Part shown: in pieces, positions 37,192 through 45,515 of the stretch | Layout of the letters: each line of letters opens with the position of its first letter | Numbering within the stretch: the stretch's first letter is position 1 | NCBI RefSeq assembly: GCF_017487345.1 | Contig: NZ_CP062006.1 | Location: 2,920,001 to 2,984,000, forward strand | DNA: 64,000 nt | Source: Brevundimonas pondensis | GTDB lineage: Bacteria > Pseudomonadota > Alphaproteobacteria > Caulobacterales > Caulobacteraceae | Reading direction: 5' to 3' | The notes under the pieces: generated by a model | What the model was told of the DNA's origin: nothing | The model's input: only the letters and a program-made list of their open reading frames with translations | Database searches by the model: none | Position numbers and translations under genes: made by a program

Positions 37192-37207
37192 ACACCATAT
37201 CTAGTGT
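37192..37207. promoter_or_regulatory. NrdR box of nrdA
   Basis: ACACCATATCTAGTGT is a near-perfect match to the NrdR consensus acaCwAtATaTwGtgt and is nearly palindromic, with ACAC and GTGT ends. It lies 50 bases before the nrdA ATG, probably over the promoter, just downstream of an AT-rich stretch (37135-37152). Confidence 0.7.
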
Positions 37208-37256
37208 TTCAAACCGGCACGGTCTTCTTACGATTTTGATCGGGGCAAGGATCAAC

Positions 37257-39140
37257 ATGGCTGGCGGCGAAGCTCTGCAGACGACGGAATTCACGACGGT
37301 TTCTTCGCCGCCGCCCGAGGGCAAACCGCATCTGAAAGTGGTCACCGGCCTGACCCTGGACCGTTCGCGCGACGCCCTGCTGACCGACTTCGGCAAGAAG
37401 ACCCTGGAAGACCGCTACCTGCTGGCGGGCGAGAGCTATCAGGACATGTTCGCCCGCGTCTCGACGGCCTACGCCGACGACGCCGAGCATGCCCAGCGCA
37501 TCTACGACTACATGTCCAGGCTGTGGTTCATGCCCGCCACGCCCGTCCTGTCGAACGGCGGCGCCGACCGCGGCCTGCCGATCAGCTGCTTCCTCAACGC
37601 CGTGGGCGACAGCCTGGACGGCATCCAGACCGTGTGGAACGAAAACGTCGCCCTGGCCTCGAACGGCGGCGGCATCGGCACCTACTGGGGCGGCGTCCGC
37701 TCCATCGGTGAGAAGGTCAAGGGCGCCGGCCAGACCAGCGGCATCATCCCCTTCATCCGCGTCATGGACTCGATGACCCTGGCGATCTCGCAAGGGTCCC
37801 TGCGCCGCGGCTCGGCCGCCGTCTATCTGGACATCCACCACCCCGAGATCGAGGAGTTCCTCGAGATCCGCAAACCCTCGGGCGACTTCAACCGCAAGTC
37901 CCTGAACCTGCACCACGGCCTCAACATCACGGACGAGTTCATGGAGGCGGTGAAGACCGGCTCCACCTTCGACCTGAAGTCGCCGAAGAACGGCGAGGTC
38001 ATGAAGACCGTCGACGCCCGCTCGCTGTGGACCAAGATTCTCGACATCCGCATGCAGACGGGCGAGCCCTACCTGATCTTCTCGGACACGGTGAACCGCC
38101 AGCTGGCGCCGCACCAGCGCGAACTGGGCCTCAAGGTCAAGCAGTCGAACCTGTGCGCCGAGATCATGCTGCACACCGGCAAGGATCACCTGGGGGCCGA
38201 GCGCACCGCCGTCTGCTGCCTGTCCTCGGTCAACGCCGAAACCTTCCTGGAATGGCGCGAAGAACCCCGGTTCATCGAGGATGTCATGCGCTTCCTGGAC
38301 AATGTCCTGGAGGACTTCATCCATCGCGCTCCGCCCGCCATGGCCGCCGCCGTCTACTCGGCCAAGCGCGAGCGTTCAGTGGGTCTGGGCCTGATGGGCT
38401 TCCACTCCTTCCTGCAAGGACAGGGCGTCGCCTTTGAAAGCGCCATGGCCAAGTCGTGGAACATGCGCCTGTTCAAGCATCTGCGTCGCGAGGCCGACAA
38501 GGCCAGCCGCGTGCTGGCCGAAGAAAAGGGCGCCTGCCTGGACGCCGCCGAACAGGGCGTCATGGAGCGGTTCAGCCACAAGCTGGCCATCGCCCCGACC
38601 GCCTCGATCTCGATCATCTGCGGCGGCACCTCGGCGGGCATCGAGCCGATCCCGGCCAACATCTATACGCACAAGACCCTGTCGGGCTCGTTCGCGGTCA
38701 AGAACCCCTATCTGCAGAAGCTGCTGGGCGAGAAGGGCATCGACACCGAGGCCGTGTGGAGTTCGATCCTTGAGCACGAGGGTTCGGTCCAGCACCTCGA
38801 CGCCCTGTCCGAAGACGAAAAGGGCGTGTTCAAGACCGCCTTCGAACTGGACCAGCGCTGGGTGGTCGAACTGGCCGCCGACCGCGCGCCGGAAATCTGC
38901 CAGGCCCAGTCGCTGAACCTCTTCATCCCCGGCGACGTGAACAAGTGGGACCTGCACATGCTGCACTGGTCCGCCTGGGAGCGCGGCGTGAAGTCGCTGT
39001 ACTATCTGCGCTCCAAGTCGGTGCAGCGCGCCGCCTTCGCCGGCGCCGAGGACAAGGCCGAGGCCGAGGTCGACCCGAACCAGCCGGACCTCTTCTCGGC
39101 CGCTCGCACCGACTACGACGAGTGCCTGGCCTGCCAGTAG
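37257..39140 (+). CDS. nrdA: Ribonucleoside-diphosphate reductase, alpha subunit, without ATP cone
   Basis: A 627-residue class I large subunit with the 10-stranded barrel core: LWFMPATPVLSNGG, PISCFLN (first redox cysteine), SNLCAEIML (thiyl-radical cysteine) and TAVCCLSSVN, and the C-terminal thioredoxin-exchange pair CLAC. It reduces ribonucleoside diphosphates to deoxyribonucleotides together with NrdB. No ATP-cone domain precedes the barrel, so overall dATP inhibition is probably absent. ATG at 37257 has AAGG upstream; a TTG 21 bases earlier is unlikely. NrdR-box-like sites precede it and a strong terminator follows. Confidence 0.96.
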   Translation: MAGGEALQTTEFTTVSSPPPEGKPHLKVVTGLTLDRSRDALLTDFGKKTLEDRYLLAGESYQDMFARVSTAYADDAEHAQRIYDYMSRLWFMPATPVLSNGGADRGLPISCFLNAVGDSLDGIQTVWNENVALASNGGGIGTYWGGVRSIGEKVKGAGQTSGIIPFIRVMDSMTLAISQGSLRRGSAAVYLDIHHPEIEEFLEIRKPSGDFNRKSLNLHHGLNITDEFMEAVKTGSTFDLKSPKNGEVMKTVDARSLWTKILDIRMQTGEPYLIFSDTVNRQLAPHQRELGLKVKQSNLCAEIMLHTGKDHLGAERTAVCCLSSVNAETFLEWREEPRFIEDVMRFLDNVLEDFIHRAPPAMAAAVYSAKRERSVGLGLMGFHSFLQGQGVAFESAMAKSWNMRLFKHLRREADKASRVLAEEKGACLDAAEQGVMERFSHKLAIAPTASISIICGGTSAGIEPIPANIYTHKTLSGSFAVKNPYLQKLLGEKGIDTEAVWSSILEHEGSVQHLDALSEDEKGVFKTAFELDQRWVVELAADRAPEICQAQSLNLFIPGDVNKWDLHMLHWSAWERGVKSLYYLRSKSVQRAAFAGAEDKAEAEVDPNQPDLFSAARTDYDECLACQ

Positions 39141-39174
39141 GGTCCGTCCTTCTCATCACGATCCGCTGATCCCG

Positions 39175-39210
39175 CCGCCCGGAGGAACTGACCTCCGGGC
39201 GGTTTCGTTT
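39175..39210 (+). terminator. Rho-independent terminator of nrdA
   Basis: CCGCCCGGAGG (39175-39185) pairs perfectly with CCTCCGGGCGG (39192-39202) over a 6-base loop, followed by TTTCGTTT. Confidence 0.85.
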
Positions 39211-39301
39211 GGTCGAAACAGGATTGTGGCTTGAAAGAGGCCGTTGCAGTTCCCTCGCGTTAGTGCAGAGTGGTTCCGTTAACGGCTTTGGAGGGACCGT
39301 T

Positions 39302-40171
39302 GTGCGCGTAGAGGCCTGCCTCGTTGGTGTCCTGATCGTCATGGGTCTGCCCATGGCGGCGAATGCACAGGCCAAGGCTTTGCTTGCGGCTCCGGTCGAT
39401 ACCCCCATCGCGGCCAGAGGCGGCGACGCCGTACAGTTCGAGGACGCCGCCGCTCGCCTGGACAACGAGATCGCTTTCGCGGCCGCCGACAATCCCATCG
39501 GCGCCCCCCTCGCCCTGTCAGGTTCGCCTGCCGGCCGCGACGCCTTCAACACCACCCGCAGCGAGGCCTGGTTCGCCGGCGACGGCTTCACCGACCGTCT
39601 GCGCGTCACCACTCGGGGTGAGCCGCGCCGCGCCGACGGCGCCCCTGTGCCGCCGCGCGCCCTGGATGCTCGCGCCTATGACGGCGAGTCCTATGATGTC
39701 TCCTATACGCGCGGCTGGGTCGCCGCCCAGGGCCGAACGGCCTCAGGGCTGGAAGTCTCGCTGACGCCCCACGCCGGCGTCGGTTTCGGCAGCGACGGCA
39801 CGTCCGCCGAGGCCGGGGCCACGCTGAAGATCGGCGAGGGCCTGGACCGTCTGGCGCCCGACGGCGATGAAGCCTTCGGCGAACGGGCCCGCTGGTATGT
39901 CTATGCCGCCGGATCCAAGAGGGCCGTCGGCTACAACTTCGCCCGCACCCGCGACGGCGACTTCGCCCGCTCGGGCATGAGCCACGACGAGGGCGCCTTC
40001 CTGGGTGACGCCTCCGTCGGCGTAGCCTACCGCCGAGGCGCGCTTCAAGGCTCGGTCGGCGTCGTCTATCGCGAGATCGAGGCCAACGGCATCAAGGCCT
40101 ACGGCGGCATCAACACCGACGTGTCGGAAGGCCTGGTGGCCTTCCAACTGACGATCCGTCCCCGCGAATAG
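39302..40171 (+). CDS. Putative outer-membrane beta-barrel protein, LpxR-like
   Basis: A 289-residue exported protein. A signal peptide (to PMAANAQA) precedes a chain rich in alternating strands, ending VGVVYREIEANG ... LVAFQLTIRP, as in small beta-barrels. The layout loosely recalls lipid A deacylase (LpxR, DUF2219) proteins, but I cannot see decisive catalytic residues, so the assignment is tentative. The GTG start at 39302 has GGAGGG nine bases upstream and begins the signal peptide directly; longer in-frame versions start inside the promoter region. Converges on gamma-glutamyltransferase. Confidence 0.55.
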   Translation: MRVEACLVGVLIVMGLPMAANAQAKALLAAPVDTPIAARGGDAVQFEDAAARLDNEIAFAAADNPIGAPLALSGSPAGRDAFNTTRSEAWFAGDGFTDRLRVTTRGEPRRADGAPVPPRALDARAYDGESYDVSYTRGWVAAQGRTASGLEVSLTPHAGVGFGSDGTSAEAGATLKIGEGLDRLAPDGDEAFGERARWYVYAAGSKRAVGYNFARTRDGDFARSGMSHDEGAFLGDASVGVAYRRGALQGSVGVVYREIEANGIKAYGGINTDVSEGLVAFQLTIRPRE

Positions 40172-40174
40172 GCC

Positions 40175-41950
40175 CTAGTGGGTTCGGGCCACGCCCTCGC
40201 GGCGGCTGTCGGCCCCGCCGTCCCATCGCCCGTTCCGCCACAACCCGCCATGCAGGCCGGAGGTTTCAGTCGTGTTCGGACGCAATTCGACGCCGCGCGC
40301 CGCCATGCCTTCACGCACGGCGAGGGGGAAGCCTTCGGTGTCCGCGCCAAAACCATCGCCCTTGGCCACCAGGTTGGGCAGGTCGAAGGCTTCCTGCAAC
40401 GGCAACCCCCAACCCAGGGCGCCGATCAGAGCCTTGGCGTTGTACGCCAGGATGGAAGAGCCGCCGGGCGAGCCCAGCAGGCCGACCAGACGCCCTTCGC
40501 GATCCAGAACGAGCGCCGGCGACATTGACGAGCGCGGCCGCTTGCCCGCCGCCACGGCGTTGGCCGCCGGCGTCCCGTCCGACGCTGTCGGGACCAGGGA
40601 GAAGTCGGTCAGCTGATTGTTCAGGAAGAAGCCGCCCGCCATCCGGCCCGAGCCGAACAGGCTCTCGACGGTGGTGGTCATGCTGACAGCATTGCCCTGG
40701 GCGTCCACCACGACCAGGTGCGAGGTTCCCGCTGGTTCCCGCGTCGCATCGGCGCCGACCCTGGGCGCGCCCGCCGGAACGCCATAGGGCGCAGCGCCGC
40801 GCAGGGCCGGGGCCAGAGCCGCCCGCTCGGCGACATAGGTTGGGTCCAGCAAGCCCGCGACCGGCACGGAGACGAAGGCCGGATCGCCGAAATAGCGGTC
40901 CCGGTCAGCGTACATCAGGCGCTGCAGCTGACCGAAGGCGGCCCAGGCCTCGGGACTGTTCGGGCCCTTGTCGATGTCCGGCGTCTGTTCGGCCATGGCC
41001 AGCAGTTCCAGGATCGAAGCCCCGCTGGACGGCGGCGGCGGCACGCAGATGGTGTAGATCTTGTAGGGACCGCACACGGCCTCGCGCACCACGGGACGAT
41101 AGCCGGCGATGTCGGCGGTCGTCAGGGCGCCGGGACGCGGCCCCTCGTTCACCGCCGCGACGATGGCCTCGGCCAGCGGTCCTTGCTGCATGGCGGCCGC
41201 GCCCTCGCGTGCGATGCGACGCACCGTCTCGGCGTAGGCCGGGTTCCGCAGGGTCTCGCCCGCCTGATAGCGCGCACCGTCCGGCTTGGTGAAGTATTCG
41301 GTCGCCCAGCGCGTCTTCGCCTGGGGCGCGGAGCCGTTGATCATGCCCGCCAGACGCGGGCTGACGACGAAGCCGTCCTGCGCCAGCGCCTCGGCGTCGC
41401 CGAACAGTTCAGACCAGGCCAGAGCGCCGTGCTGCTTCTGAGCCAGGGCCAGCATGGGCACCACGCCCGGCGCCCCGGTCGAGCGCCCGCTCAGCACCGC
41501 ATCGACGAAGGGCAGCGGGCGCCCATTCTCATAGAAGAGTTCCGGAGTAGCAGCCGCCGGCGCCGTTTCACGCCCGTCATAGACCGTGATGGCTTCGCTC
41601 TCGGCGTCGTAAACCATCATGAAGGCCCCGCCCCCCAGGCCTGAGGACTGCGGCTCGACCAGGCCCAGAACCGCCTGTATGGCCACGGCCGCATCCACCG
41701 CCGAGCCGCCACGCGCCAGCACCTTCATCCCTGCCTCGACCGCCAGGGGGTTGGCGGCCGACACGAAGGGGCCGCGCGCTGCAGCCTGGGTCGAGGCCAG
41801 GGTCGGGCCCGTAACCGTTTCCGTCGCCCCGATCGCCGTGAGCGGCGTCGTGGCGCACCCGGCCAGAACAAGCGCACCGACCGCCGCACTGGTCAGAATG
41901 AGCGAAATCTTGCGCCGACGGTTCGACGAGGGGTTGGAATAGGCGCGCAC
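40175..41950 (-). CDS. ggt: Gamma-glutamyltransferase, lipoprotein form
   Basis: A 591-residue Ntn-hydrolase precursor. The signal ends in LAGC with lipidation at Cys32. Landmarks: FVSAANPLAVEAGMKVLARGG, GLGGGAFMMVYD, the autoprocessing site around GTSHLVVVDAQGNAVSMTTT with the nucleophilic Thr, and KRPRSSMSPALVLD then SPGG. It cleaves or transfers the gamma-glutamyl group of glutathione in the periplasm. GTG at 41950 is chosen because CAGGAG lies seven bases upstream and it precedes the signal peptide. An open frame running further upstream is only the antisense of the neighbouring tRNA. Confidence 0.92.
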   Translation of the reverse strand: MRAYSNPSSNRRRKISLILTSAAVGALVLAGCATTPLTAIGATETVTGPTLASTQAAARGPFVSAANPLAVEAGMKVLARGGSAVDAAVAIQAVLGLVEPQSSGLGGGAFMMVYDAESEAITVYDGRETAPAAATPELFYENGRPLPFVDAVLSGRSTGAPGVVPMLALAQKQHGALAWSELFGDAEALAQDGFVVSPRLAGMINGSAPQAKTRWATEYFTKPDGARYQAGETLRNPAYAETVRRIAREGAAAMQQGPLAEAIVAAVNEGPRPGALTTADIAGYRPVVREAVCGPYKIYTICVPPPPSSGASILELLAMAEQTPDIDKGPNSPEAWAAFGQLQRLMYADRDRYFGDPAFVSVPVAGLLDPTYVAERAALAPALRGAAPYGVPAGAPRVGADATREPAGTSHLVVVDAQGNAVSMTTTVESLFGSGRMAGGFFLNNQLTDFSLVPTASDGTPAANAVAAGKRPRSSMSPALVLDREGRLVGLLGSPGGSSILAYNAKALIGALGWGLPLQEAFDLPNLVAKGDGFGADTEGFPLAVREGMAARGVELRPNTTETSGLHGGLWRNGRWDGGADSRREGVARTH

Positions 41951-42049
41951 GAAACGGCTCCTGCGGGGTTCAGGGAGAGGTTCATGCCTAGTGTCCCGAG
42001 CCTCAGAGTCCAAGCCTGCATTTTCTATCGGCATTTTCAGAAAAGCCGC

Positions 42050-42078
42050 TTGCCAGCCCCGGCCCCGCCCGCTAGATA
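42050..42078 (+). promoter_or_regulatory. Sigma-70-type promoter of tRNA-Arg
   Basis: TTGCCA (42050-42055) and TAGATA (42073-42078) are 17 bases apart, placing the start about 18 bases before the tRNA. Confidence 0.6.
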
Positions 42079-42102
42079 GCCGCCCTGCCCGCAAGGCGGT
42101 GC

Positions 42103-42179
42103 GCACCCGTAGCTCAGCTGGATAGAGCACCAGACTACGAATCTGGGGGTCAGGAGTTCGAATCTCTTCGGGTGCGCCA
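42103..42179 (+). tRNA. tRNA-Arg, anticodon ACG
   Basis: A full cloverleaf of 77 bases including the encoded CCA. Acceptor GCACCCG (42103-42109) pairs with CGGGTGC (42169-42175). The D-arm contains AGCTCAGCTGGATAGAGC, the anticodon stem CCAGA/TCTGG encloses CTACGAA with ACG at 42137-42139, and the T-arm holds GTTCGAATC. A34 is expected to be edited to inosine by TadA so the tRNA reads CGU, CGC and CGA. Confidence 0.98.
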
Positions 42180-42326
42180 TCTTGCCTTCTTCGTCGGACG
42201 AGGAAGGCCCGCAGGTCGTCGCGGCGCCTGCAAATCATTACCCAAGGAAACGACTATCGTGCACGTCTGCCGGCGCATGCAGGTGCGTCGCCACGCGAGG
42301 GTCGCGACGCAGCTTGATGCAGAGCC

Positions 42327-43274
42327 TCAGTCGACGACGCGTACCGCGCGAATGCCGCGCTCGGCCAGCTTTTGCTGCACGCTGTCCTGGCCCGCCAGAT
42401 GGCCCGCCCCGACCGAAATGAAGGCCGTGCCCGAACCGGCCAGCAGAACCTGGATCTGATCCGCCCAATCCTCATTCCGCCGCGTAAAGAAAGTGGCGTA
42501 GAGCTCGGGCGATTCCGCCTTCATCTCCTGACCGATCAGGGCGTCCAGCACCTCGACGTCGCCGGCGGACCACGCGCTCACCATACGGTCGAGCACCGCC
42601 CCAGCCTGATCGAACTCCTTCAGGCCCGAGCGCAGCATGGCCAGCTGGGCGTCTTCGGACATATCGGCGATAAAGCCGATCTGCTGGGGCATGGTCTCGA
42701 AGCCGCGGATGGGTTTGCCTGTAGCCGCGGCACGGGCGTGCAGGACCTGGTCCCCCCCGTTTGCCGCCACATAGCCGGCCTTCTGGATGGAGGCGAGGGC
42801 CAGTTGCAGGCTGGCCAGCCAAGGACGCAGCGGGTCCAGTTGCGCCGCCGTCGCGCCGACCGTGCGGGCCACTGCGTCCAGATCAGCGAACTCCTCTGCG
42901 GTCAGCAGACCGGACAGGGGACGATCGGGCGAAATCCCCTTGGCCTGGACCAGCGGCGCCACGCCAGACTGGTCATTCAGGTCGGCGATCTCGAACCAGT
43001 ATTCGTCGGCGCTGGCGAAAGCCTTGTCCACGCGCGCCGTCCCCCAGGGCGTCTCGGGCTTCAGGGCGTGGATCGTGCCGAACAGATAGAGGGTGGAATC
43101 CTCGTCCCTCACCACCCACAGCCCCGGCCCCGAACCGGTTGGCGCAGCGACGGTCTCGACCGGGCTGGCGACCGCGGCCTGGGCCATCGCGGGCGGCGTC
43201 AGCAGCAGGGCCGAAAGGGCCGCACCAACCGCCAGGGTTGATCGGACACAGGCGCTCAATGCGGCGACAGGCAT
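42327..43274 (-). CDS. TraB/GumN family exported protein
   Basis: A 315-residue protein with signal peptide (to PPAMAQA) and the TraB/GumN pattern: LWVVRDEDSTLYLFGTIHALKPETPW near the start (GTIH with the conserved His), a helical middle and a second GAGHLAGQDSV motif close to the C-terminus. Members are proposed metalloproteases or hydrolases of the cell envelope; the substrate is unknown. ATG at 43274 has AAGGA upstream. Confidence 0.85.
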   Translation of the reverse strand: MPVAALSACVRSTLAVGAALSALLLTPPAMAQAAVASPVETVAAPTGSGPGLWVVRDEDSTLYLFGTIHALKPETPWGTARVDKAFASADEYWFEIADLNDQSGVAPLVQAKGISPDRPLSGLLTAEEFADLDAVARTVGATAAQLDPLRPWLASLQLALASIQKAGYVAANGGDQVLHARAAATGKPIRGFETMPQQIGFIADMSEDAQLAMLRSGLKEFDQAGAVLDRMVSAWSAGDVEVLDALIGQEMKAESPELYATFFTRRNEDWADQIQVLLAGSGTAFISVGAGHLAGQDSVQQKLAERGIRAVRVVD

Positions 43275-43326
43275 GACGGAAGTCCTTTGAGACAGGGCGG
43301 CGAGAAGGCGCGTCGATCGGCGGGCG

Positions 43327-43521
43327 CTATTCCTCGTCAGAGAAGATGGATTCGATCGGCAGCTGAAACAGGCGCGCGATCTTGAAGGCCAGCGGCAGGG
43401 AGGGGTCGTAACGACCTGTCTCCAGCGCATTGACGGTCTGACGCGAGACGCCGAGTTCGGTGGCCAGGTGGGCCTGGCTCCAGTCGCGCTCGGCGCGCAG
43501 GACCTTGAGGCGGTTGTTCAT
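43327..43521 (-). CDS. Small XRE-family transcriptional regulator
   Basis: A 64-residue single helix-turn-helix protein (LKVLRAERDWSQAHLATELGVSRQTVNALETGRYDPS), of the YozG-like compact type. GAGGAGGGCGGG precedes the ATG. It follows the membrane protein gene by 10 bases, forming a two-gene unit in which it probably represses its own transcription. Confidence 0.9.
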   Translation of the reverse strand: MNNRLKVLRAERDWSQAHLATELGVSRQTVNALETGRYDPSLPLAFKIARLFQLPIESIFSDEE

Positions 43522-43531
43522 CCCGCCCTCC

Positions 43532-43990
43532 TCAGCGCCGACCCAGCCACCACCAGGCCCAGGCGACGCCGTAGCCGATCAGCATCAGGGTCAGCATGGC
43601 GAAGGCGCCGGTGGCGGCGTAGGCGGCGGGATCGACCCGATCCGCATACCAGGCGGGAATGTCGATCGCCGCGGCTTGCGGAAGAGAGGCCATGATGACC
43701 AGGGCGCCGCCCACGGCCATGCCGCTGGAACCGCCCCAATACCAGGCCCACTTGTGCGCTTCCTGCGCCGCCTCGTCGATGGAGGACATCCACTTCAGGC
43801 TGACCCACATGGCGACCAGCATGGTGAAGACGGCGAAGACGCCGACGGTCCAGAGCGCCGCTGAACTGGACATGACGTCCTGGCCGCTGGCCTTCATGAA
43901 GCCCAGCACTCCGCCGGTGACGAGGGCCGCCAGGACCACCAGCCCAAGCCCCACGGCGGACTGGATGAGAAGTTTACGCTTGCCGGCCAC
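43532..43990 (-). CDS. Small integral membrane protein paired with XRE regulator
   Basis: A 152-residue protein with about four hydrophobic spans (LLIQSAVGLGLVVLAALVTGG, ALWTVGVFAVFTMLVAMWV, YWGGSSGMAVGGALVIMASL, AYAATGAFAMLTLMLIGYGVAWAWWWL). No family recognised with certainty. GTG at 43990 follows AGGAGGGG directly; an ATG further upstream is in frame but lacks a ribosome site. The gene is cotranscribed with the small regulator downstream, a pairing seen in many bacteria. Confidence 0.7.
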   Translation of the reverse strand: MAGKRKLLIQSAVGLGLVVLAALVTGGVLGFMKASGQDVMSSSAALWTVGVFAVFTMLVAMWVSLKWMSSIDEAAQEAHKWAWYWGGSSGMAVGGALVIMASLPQAAAIDIPAWYADRVDPAAYAATGAFAMLTLMLIGYGVAWAWWWLGRR

Positions 43991-44014
43991 GCCGCCCCTC
44001 CTGAGTTGACAAGC

Positions 44015-44025
44015 GTGTTTTACAC
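44015..44025. promoter_or_regulatory. Possible operator of membrane protein/XRE unit
   Basis: GTGTTTTACAC has GTGT and ACAC arms around TTT, 25 bases before the GTG start of the membrane protein. Autorepression by the small XRE regulator would fit. Confidence 0.3.
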
Positions 44026-44051
44026 CAGCCCATGGCGTCGTCAAGCAGACC

Positions 44052-45269
44052 CTAGTCGACAGGCGCGTTCAGAAGCTCCGGGCGGCTGAGGGTGCGCGGC
44101 GACTGCTCGACGGGCGGCAGGTCGGGCAGGTCCTTGCCTTCGTGATCGACCTTGAGGTCCTCGAAACGGCGCGCCGAGACCATGACCTGGCTCTCCAGCG
44201 AGCCGACGAACTGGTTGTAGCGTCCGACCGCCGCGTCCAGCGCCTTGCCCACCGAGGCGGCATGGCCGCCCATGACCGACAGCCGCTTGTAGAGCTCCTT
44301 GCCCAGCTTGGCGACGTCCTCGGCGTTGCGCGCCTGCTCCTCGGCGCGCCAGCCATAGGCGACCGCCTTGCACAGGGCGAACAAGGTGGTGGGCGTGACG
44401 ATGACCACGCGCGAGGCCATGGCCTGGGTCATCAGATCGGGCTCGTGATCGAGGGCGGCGGCCAGGAAGGCGTCACCCGGCACGAACATGGCGACGAAGT
44501 CCGGGCTGGGCTTGAACTGGTCCTGATAGGCCTTGGACGACAGCTGGCGCACGTGGGTCTTCATGCTGGCGGCGGTGCGGGCCGACATGGCGCGCCCTTG
44601 CGCTTCCTCGTCGCCGTCGGCCTCGTCGGCGAAGGCCAGGGAGACCTTGGCGTCGATGACGAACATGCCGCCGCCGGGCAGTTTGACGATGAAGTCGGGA
44701 CGCTGCTGACGGCCCTCGTCATTGGCCGAGGAGTTCTGCTCCTCGAAGTCGAAGCGTCCGGCCATGCCGGCGGCCTCCAGCACATTGCGGCAGGTCTGTT
44801 CGCCCCAGCGGCCGCGACGGCCGGTGTTGCCCTTCAGGGCCTCGGTCAGGCGACGCGCTTCGTCGCGGGTGGCGGTCGAGGCGGTCATCAGGGCGGCCAG
44901 CTGCTCCTTCAGCCCGCCGGTGTCCTCGGCGCGGGTCTTCTCCAGCGCGGCGACGTGTTCCTGGAACTTGGCGAGCGTGTCCGAAACCGGCTTGAGCTGG
45001 GCCTCCATCCGCTCGCGGGCGACGCGGTCCTGGGCCTGGAAGGTCTCGGTGGCGCGGGCCACCAGCTTGGTCGCCACGGCCTCGGCCGACTGCGAGGCCT
45101 GGGCCTTGAGGAAGTCGGCCATGGAATCGCGGCTCTCCTCCATCAGCTCCAGCCGGGCGTCGGCGGCGTCCAGAGCGCCTTTCGCCTTCTGCCAGCCCAT
45201 GAAGGCCCAGAAGAAGCCGCCGACAGCAGCCACGGCGACGACCAGCAGGATGAGTTCGAGCGTGTTCAT
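44052..45269 (-). CDS. rmuC: DNA recombination protein RmuC
   Basis: A 405-residue protein: an N-terminal membrane anchor (LELILLVVAVAAVGGFFWAFM), a coiled coil (about 30-150), then the RmuC nuclease-like core with GRRGRWGEQTCRNVLEAAGM, RPDFIVKLPGGGMFVIDAKVSL and FVPGDAFLAAAL. RmuC limits rearrangement at short inverted repeats and joins recombination control. Monocistronic, with a repeat element in the gap upstream. Confidence 0.93.
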   Translation of the reverse strand: MNTLELILLVVAVAAVGGFFWAFMGWQKAKGALDAADARLELMEESRDSMADFLKAQASQSAEAVATKLVARATETFQAQDRVARERMEAQLKPVSDTLAKFQEHVAALEKTRAEDTGGLKEQLAALMTASTATRDEARRLTEALKGNTGRRGRWGEQTCRNVLEAAGMAGRFDFEEQNSSANDEGRQQRPDFIVKLPGGGMFVIDAKVSLAFADEADGDEEAQGRAMSARTAASMKTHVRQLSSKAYQDQFKPSPDFVAMFVPGDAFLAAALDHEPDLMTQAMASRVVIVTPTTLFALCKAVAYGWRAEEQARNAEDVAKLGKELYKRLSVMGGHAASVGKALDAAVGRYNQFVGSLESQVMVSARRFEDLKVDHEGKDLPDLPPVEQSPRTLSRPELLNAPVD

Positions 45270-45308
45270 GCTCCGTTCCTAGCCGGAGTCGCGGGCGGAG
45301 AATAGTCA

Positions 45309-45510
45309 CCCTCTCCCGATGGGAGAGGGCTTGAGCGCACGAGAGCGTCAGCGATCGTTCTTGCGCGAAAGGGTGAGGGTTGGCGGGTGAAGTTGGTCGA
45401 AGGCCGCCGCGAGACGGCTTGCGCCGACTGACGGGGCGGACCCTCACCCTTTCGCCTGGCGGCTCGCCTTCGGCTCTCCGAGGCTCAAGCCCTCTCCCAT
45501 CGGGAGAGGG
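45309..45510. repeat. Nested inverted-repeat element
   Basis: The ends are a perfect 28-base inverted repeat (45309-45336 and 45483-45510), each arm itself containing a CCCTCTCCC/GGGAGAGGG hairpin. A second perfect 16-base inverted repeat lies inside (45365-45380 and 45440-45455, GCGAAAGGGTGAGGGT). It fills the gap between the rmuC start and the recR end, has no open frame of its own, and resembles a REP/MITE-type element. Transcripts in either direction would fold into a long structure. Confidence 0.8.
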
Positions 45511-45515
45511 AAAAG

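Noticed and set aside
42184..42206. Hairpin just after tRNA-Arg as a terminator
   Set aside because: The stem closes with almost no loop and has no T-run; at best a processing structure.
41951..42238. N-terminal extension of gamma-glutamyltransferase containing EIRTPDPQIRSLVLYPAELR
   Set aside because: This is the well-known false translation of the antisense strand of tRNA-Arg. The gene starts at GTG 41950 with its own ribosome site.
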